Shown: one piece after another, positions 62,983 to 64,000 of the stretch | How positions within the stretch are numbered: the stretch's first letter is position 1 | Layout of the letters: every line of letters begins with the position of its first letter | Program-made: the position numbers and the translations under genes | Source: Acidovorax_G lacteus | GTDB lineage: Bacteria > Pseudomonadota > Gammaproteobacteria > Burkholderiales > Burkholderiaceae_C | Assembly (NCBI RefSeq): GCF_039540375.1 | Contig: NZ_BAABEX010000010.1 | Span: 13,733-77,732 of the forward strand | Direction of reading: 5' to 3' | DNA length: 64,000 nt | Notes under the pieces: generated by a model | The model's input: the letters and a program-made list of their open reading frames with translations, nothing else | Told to the model about the DNA's origin: nothing | The model's database searches: none

Positions 62983-63888
62983 ATGCACCCCACGCCCCCT
63001 GACCCCCACCCCACAGGCACCGCTGCGGCCGAGGCCCCGCCGGTGTTCGCGCCGACCGCCTGGCCCGACGCGCCTGCGCCGCGCGCCGAGGCAGCGCCCG
63101 AGCCCCTGCCCACCGACGTGCCCGCGCTGCAGGCCGCCCTGGCCGCATCGCGCGCCGAATGCGCCGCGCTGCGGGCCGCGCAGGAATCGTTCATGCACAG
63201 CGTCTCGCACGACCTGCGTGCCCCGCTGCGCCACGTGACGTCTTACGGCGGGCTGGTGCGCGAGCTGCTGCAGGAGTTGCCCGCGCCGCGCCCCGCGCAG
63301 GTGGACGAAGTGCTGGGCTTTGTGGTCACCATGGAGCAATCGTCCCGCCGCATGGCCGCCATGCTCGATGCGCTGCTGGCCCTGTCGCGTGCGGGCCGTG
63401 CCCCGCAGCAGGTGCAACCCGTGGCGCTGGCGGCGGTGCTGCAAGAAGTACAGGCCCAGTGCGCCCCGCGCGCCGCGGGCCGTACGGTGCAGTGGGACAT
63501 CGCCCCGGCACTGGCCACGCTGCCCCCGCTGGCGGCCGATGCCGCGCAGCTGCGCGAGGTGCTCGTGCAACTGCTGGACAACGCGCTCAAGTTCACCGCG
63601 CCGCGCAGCGTGGCCCGCATCCACGTCGGGCCTGCCGCCGGGCCGCTGGTGCCGGGGCGCGTGCGCTGGCAGGTGCTGGACAACGGCGTGGGCTTTGACA
63701 CCGCGCGCGCGGCCGGGCTGGGCGGTGTGTTCCATCGGCTGCACCGCGAGAGCGAGTTTGCCGGGCTGGGCACGGGTCTGGCCTTGTGCCAGGTGGTCGC
63801 GCAGCGGCATGGGGCGTGGCTGGCGGTGGTGGGGGAGGTGGGGCGTGGGTGCGGGGTGGTGGTGGATTGGCCTGCGGCAGGGGCTTGA
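62983..63888 (+). CDS. Sensorless cytoplasmic histidine kinase
   Basis: 301 residues from the ATG at 62983, with GGAGAG upstream; the open frame begins at 62830. The first 50 residues are Pro/Ala-rich. A short coiled coil precedes the HisKA domain with the H-box SVSHDLRAPLRHV (His76). The HATPase domain keeps the N-box LLDNALKFT, a VLDNGVGF segment and GLGTGLALCQVVAQRHG. No membrane helix, PAS, GAF or HAMP domain is seen, so the sensory input must come through the N-terminus or another protein. This output arrangement resembles bacteriophytochrome-type kinase cores. No response regulator is adjacent within the window. Confidence 0.87.
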   Translation: MHPTPPDPHPTGTAAAEAPPVFAPTAWPDAPAPRAEAAPEPLPTDVPALQAALAASRAECAALRAAQESFMHSVSHDLRAPLRHVTSYGGLVRELLQELPAPRPAQVDEVLGFVVTMEQSSRRMAAMLDALLALSRAGRAPQQVQPVALAAVLQEVQAQCAPRAAGRTVQWDIAPALATLPPLAADAAQLREVLVQLLDNALKFTAPRSVARIHVGPAAGPLVPGRVRWQVLDNGVGFDTARAAGLGGVFHRLHRESEFAGLGTGLALCQVVAQRHGAWLAVVGEVGRGCGVVVDWPAAGA

Positions 63889-63898
63889 GGTGTTTTGG

Positions 63899-63952
63899 GC
63901 TGCTCGTGCTTGTTTGTTAAGCACGAGCAGCTATCAAATTAATAGCAATTGG
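63899..63952 (+). repeat. Dispersed repeat, copy 8 (best-preserved, full hairpin)
   Basis: GCTGCTCGTGCTT (63899-63911), a 7-nt loop, and AAGCACGAGCAGC (63919-63931) form a perfect 13-bp stem. It is followed by an overlapping GCTAT/ATAGC dyad (63930-63946). It lies 11 bp past the histidine kinase stop, where it could also end transcription. Confidence 0.9.
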
Positions 63953-64000
63953 CTCGGTTGGGCGGGTTGGCGGTGGTTGGCCGCTGGCTTGAGCTGTGTT

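Noticed and set aside
63899..63931. Ordinary rho-independent terminator only
   Set aside because: The stem is followed by mixed bases rather than a T-run, and the same sequence recurs at seven other sites, including inside genes. It is better described as a repeat that may also terminate.

Overview
The window is about 65-70% GC by eye, densely coded, and read in both directions. Its gene content and order suggest a Comamonadaceae betaproteobacterium (Acidovorax or a relative). The clues are a Bug-type solute receptor, a double-length UvrA, an S-adenosylhomocysteine riboswitch ahead of ahcY, the block rplM-rpsI-DUF6776-bactofilin-erpA followed by anmK/M23/tyrS, and a short dispersed hairpin repeat. 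This is inference from gene content, because no rRNA or species marker is present. I found no tRNA, rRNA, CRISPR array, insertion sequence, prophage or plasmid function. The region looks like ordinary core chromosome with some accessory metabolism.

Layout. 1-8.7 kb holds the 5' part of an MDR oxidoreductase, a CsgG-like lipoprotein with a peptidoglycan-binding tail, a divergent repeat-containing lipoprotein, DUF4197, YchJ and a HAD phosphatase. It ends with a D-malate/tartrate dehydrogenase (dmlA-like) divergent from its LysR regulator. 7.6-18.7 kb is a leucine/isovalerate (liu) catabolic cluster. An AraC regulator diverges from acyl-CoA synthetase, liuB, a dienelactone-hydrolase-like lipoprotein, DinB, liuC, liuD, a hydroxyacid dehydrogenase and liuE; isovaleryl-CoA dehydrogenase is absent. 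18.7-25.7 kb holds a 7TM diguanylate cyclase, a YbaK deacylase, DUF1289, a DsbA-fold isomerase, an MHS symporter with a large extra loop plus a small Ala/Pro-rich membrane protein, and a branched-chain amino-acid-type binding protein.

25.9-44.2 kb holds the 1946-residue tandem UvrA, a Cys-rich small protein, a class II aldolase/ketopantoate-reductase-like/Bug receptor set and a HAD-IIB phosphatase. It continues with a minus-strand series read prfC, multi-TM protein, EamA-like small transporter, GT2 glycosyltransferase and secreted glycosidase-like protein, followed by a Sel1-repeat protein. 44.2-49.4 kb is the S-adenosylmethionine cycle unit (SAH riboswitch, ahcY, tlyA, metF) plus two envelope proteins. 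49.6-64 kb holds rlmJ, a membrane Ser/Thr kinase, rplM-rpsI, DUF6776, bactofilin, erpA, anmK, an M23 peptidase, tyrS, a LysR/DUF2917 pair, glmU and a sensorless histidine kinase.

The most unusual feature is a roughly 50-bp dispersed hairpin repeat present in at least eight diverged copies. Five copies are intergenic. Three lie inside reading frames (DUF1289, uvrA, HAD phosphatase), and in two of these the same frame yields the same hexapeptide, QISTSG, in unrelated proteins. I did not find a convincing new multi-gene system.
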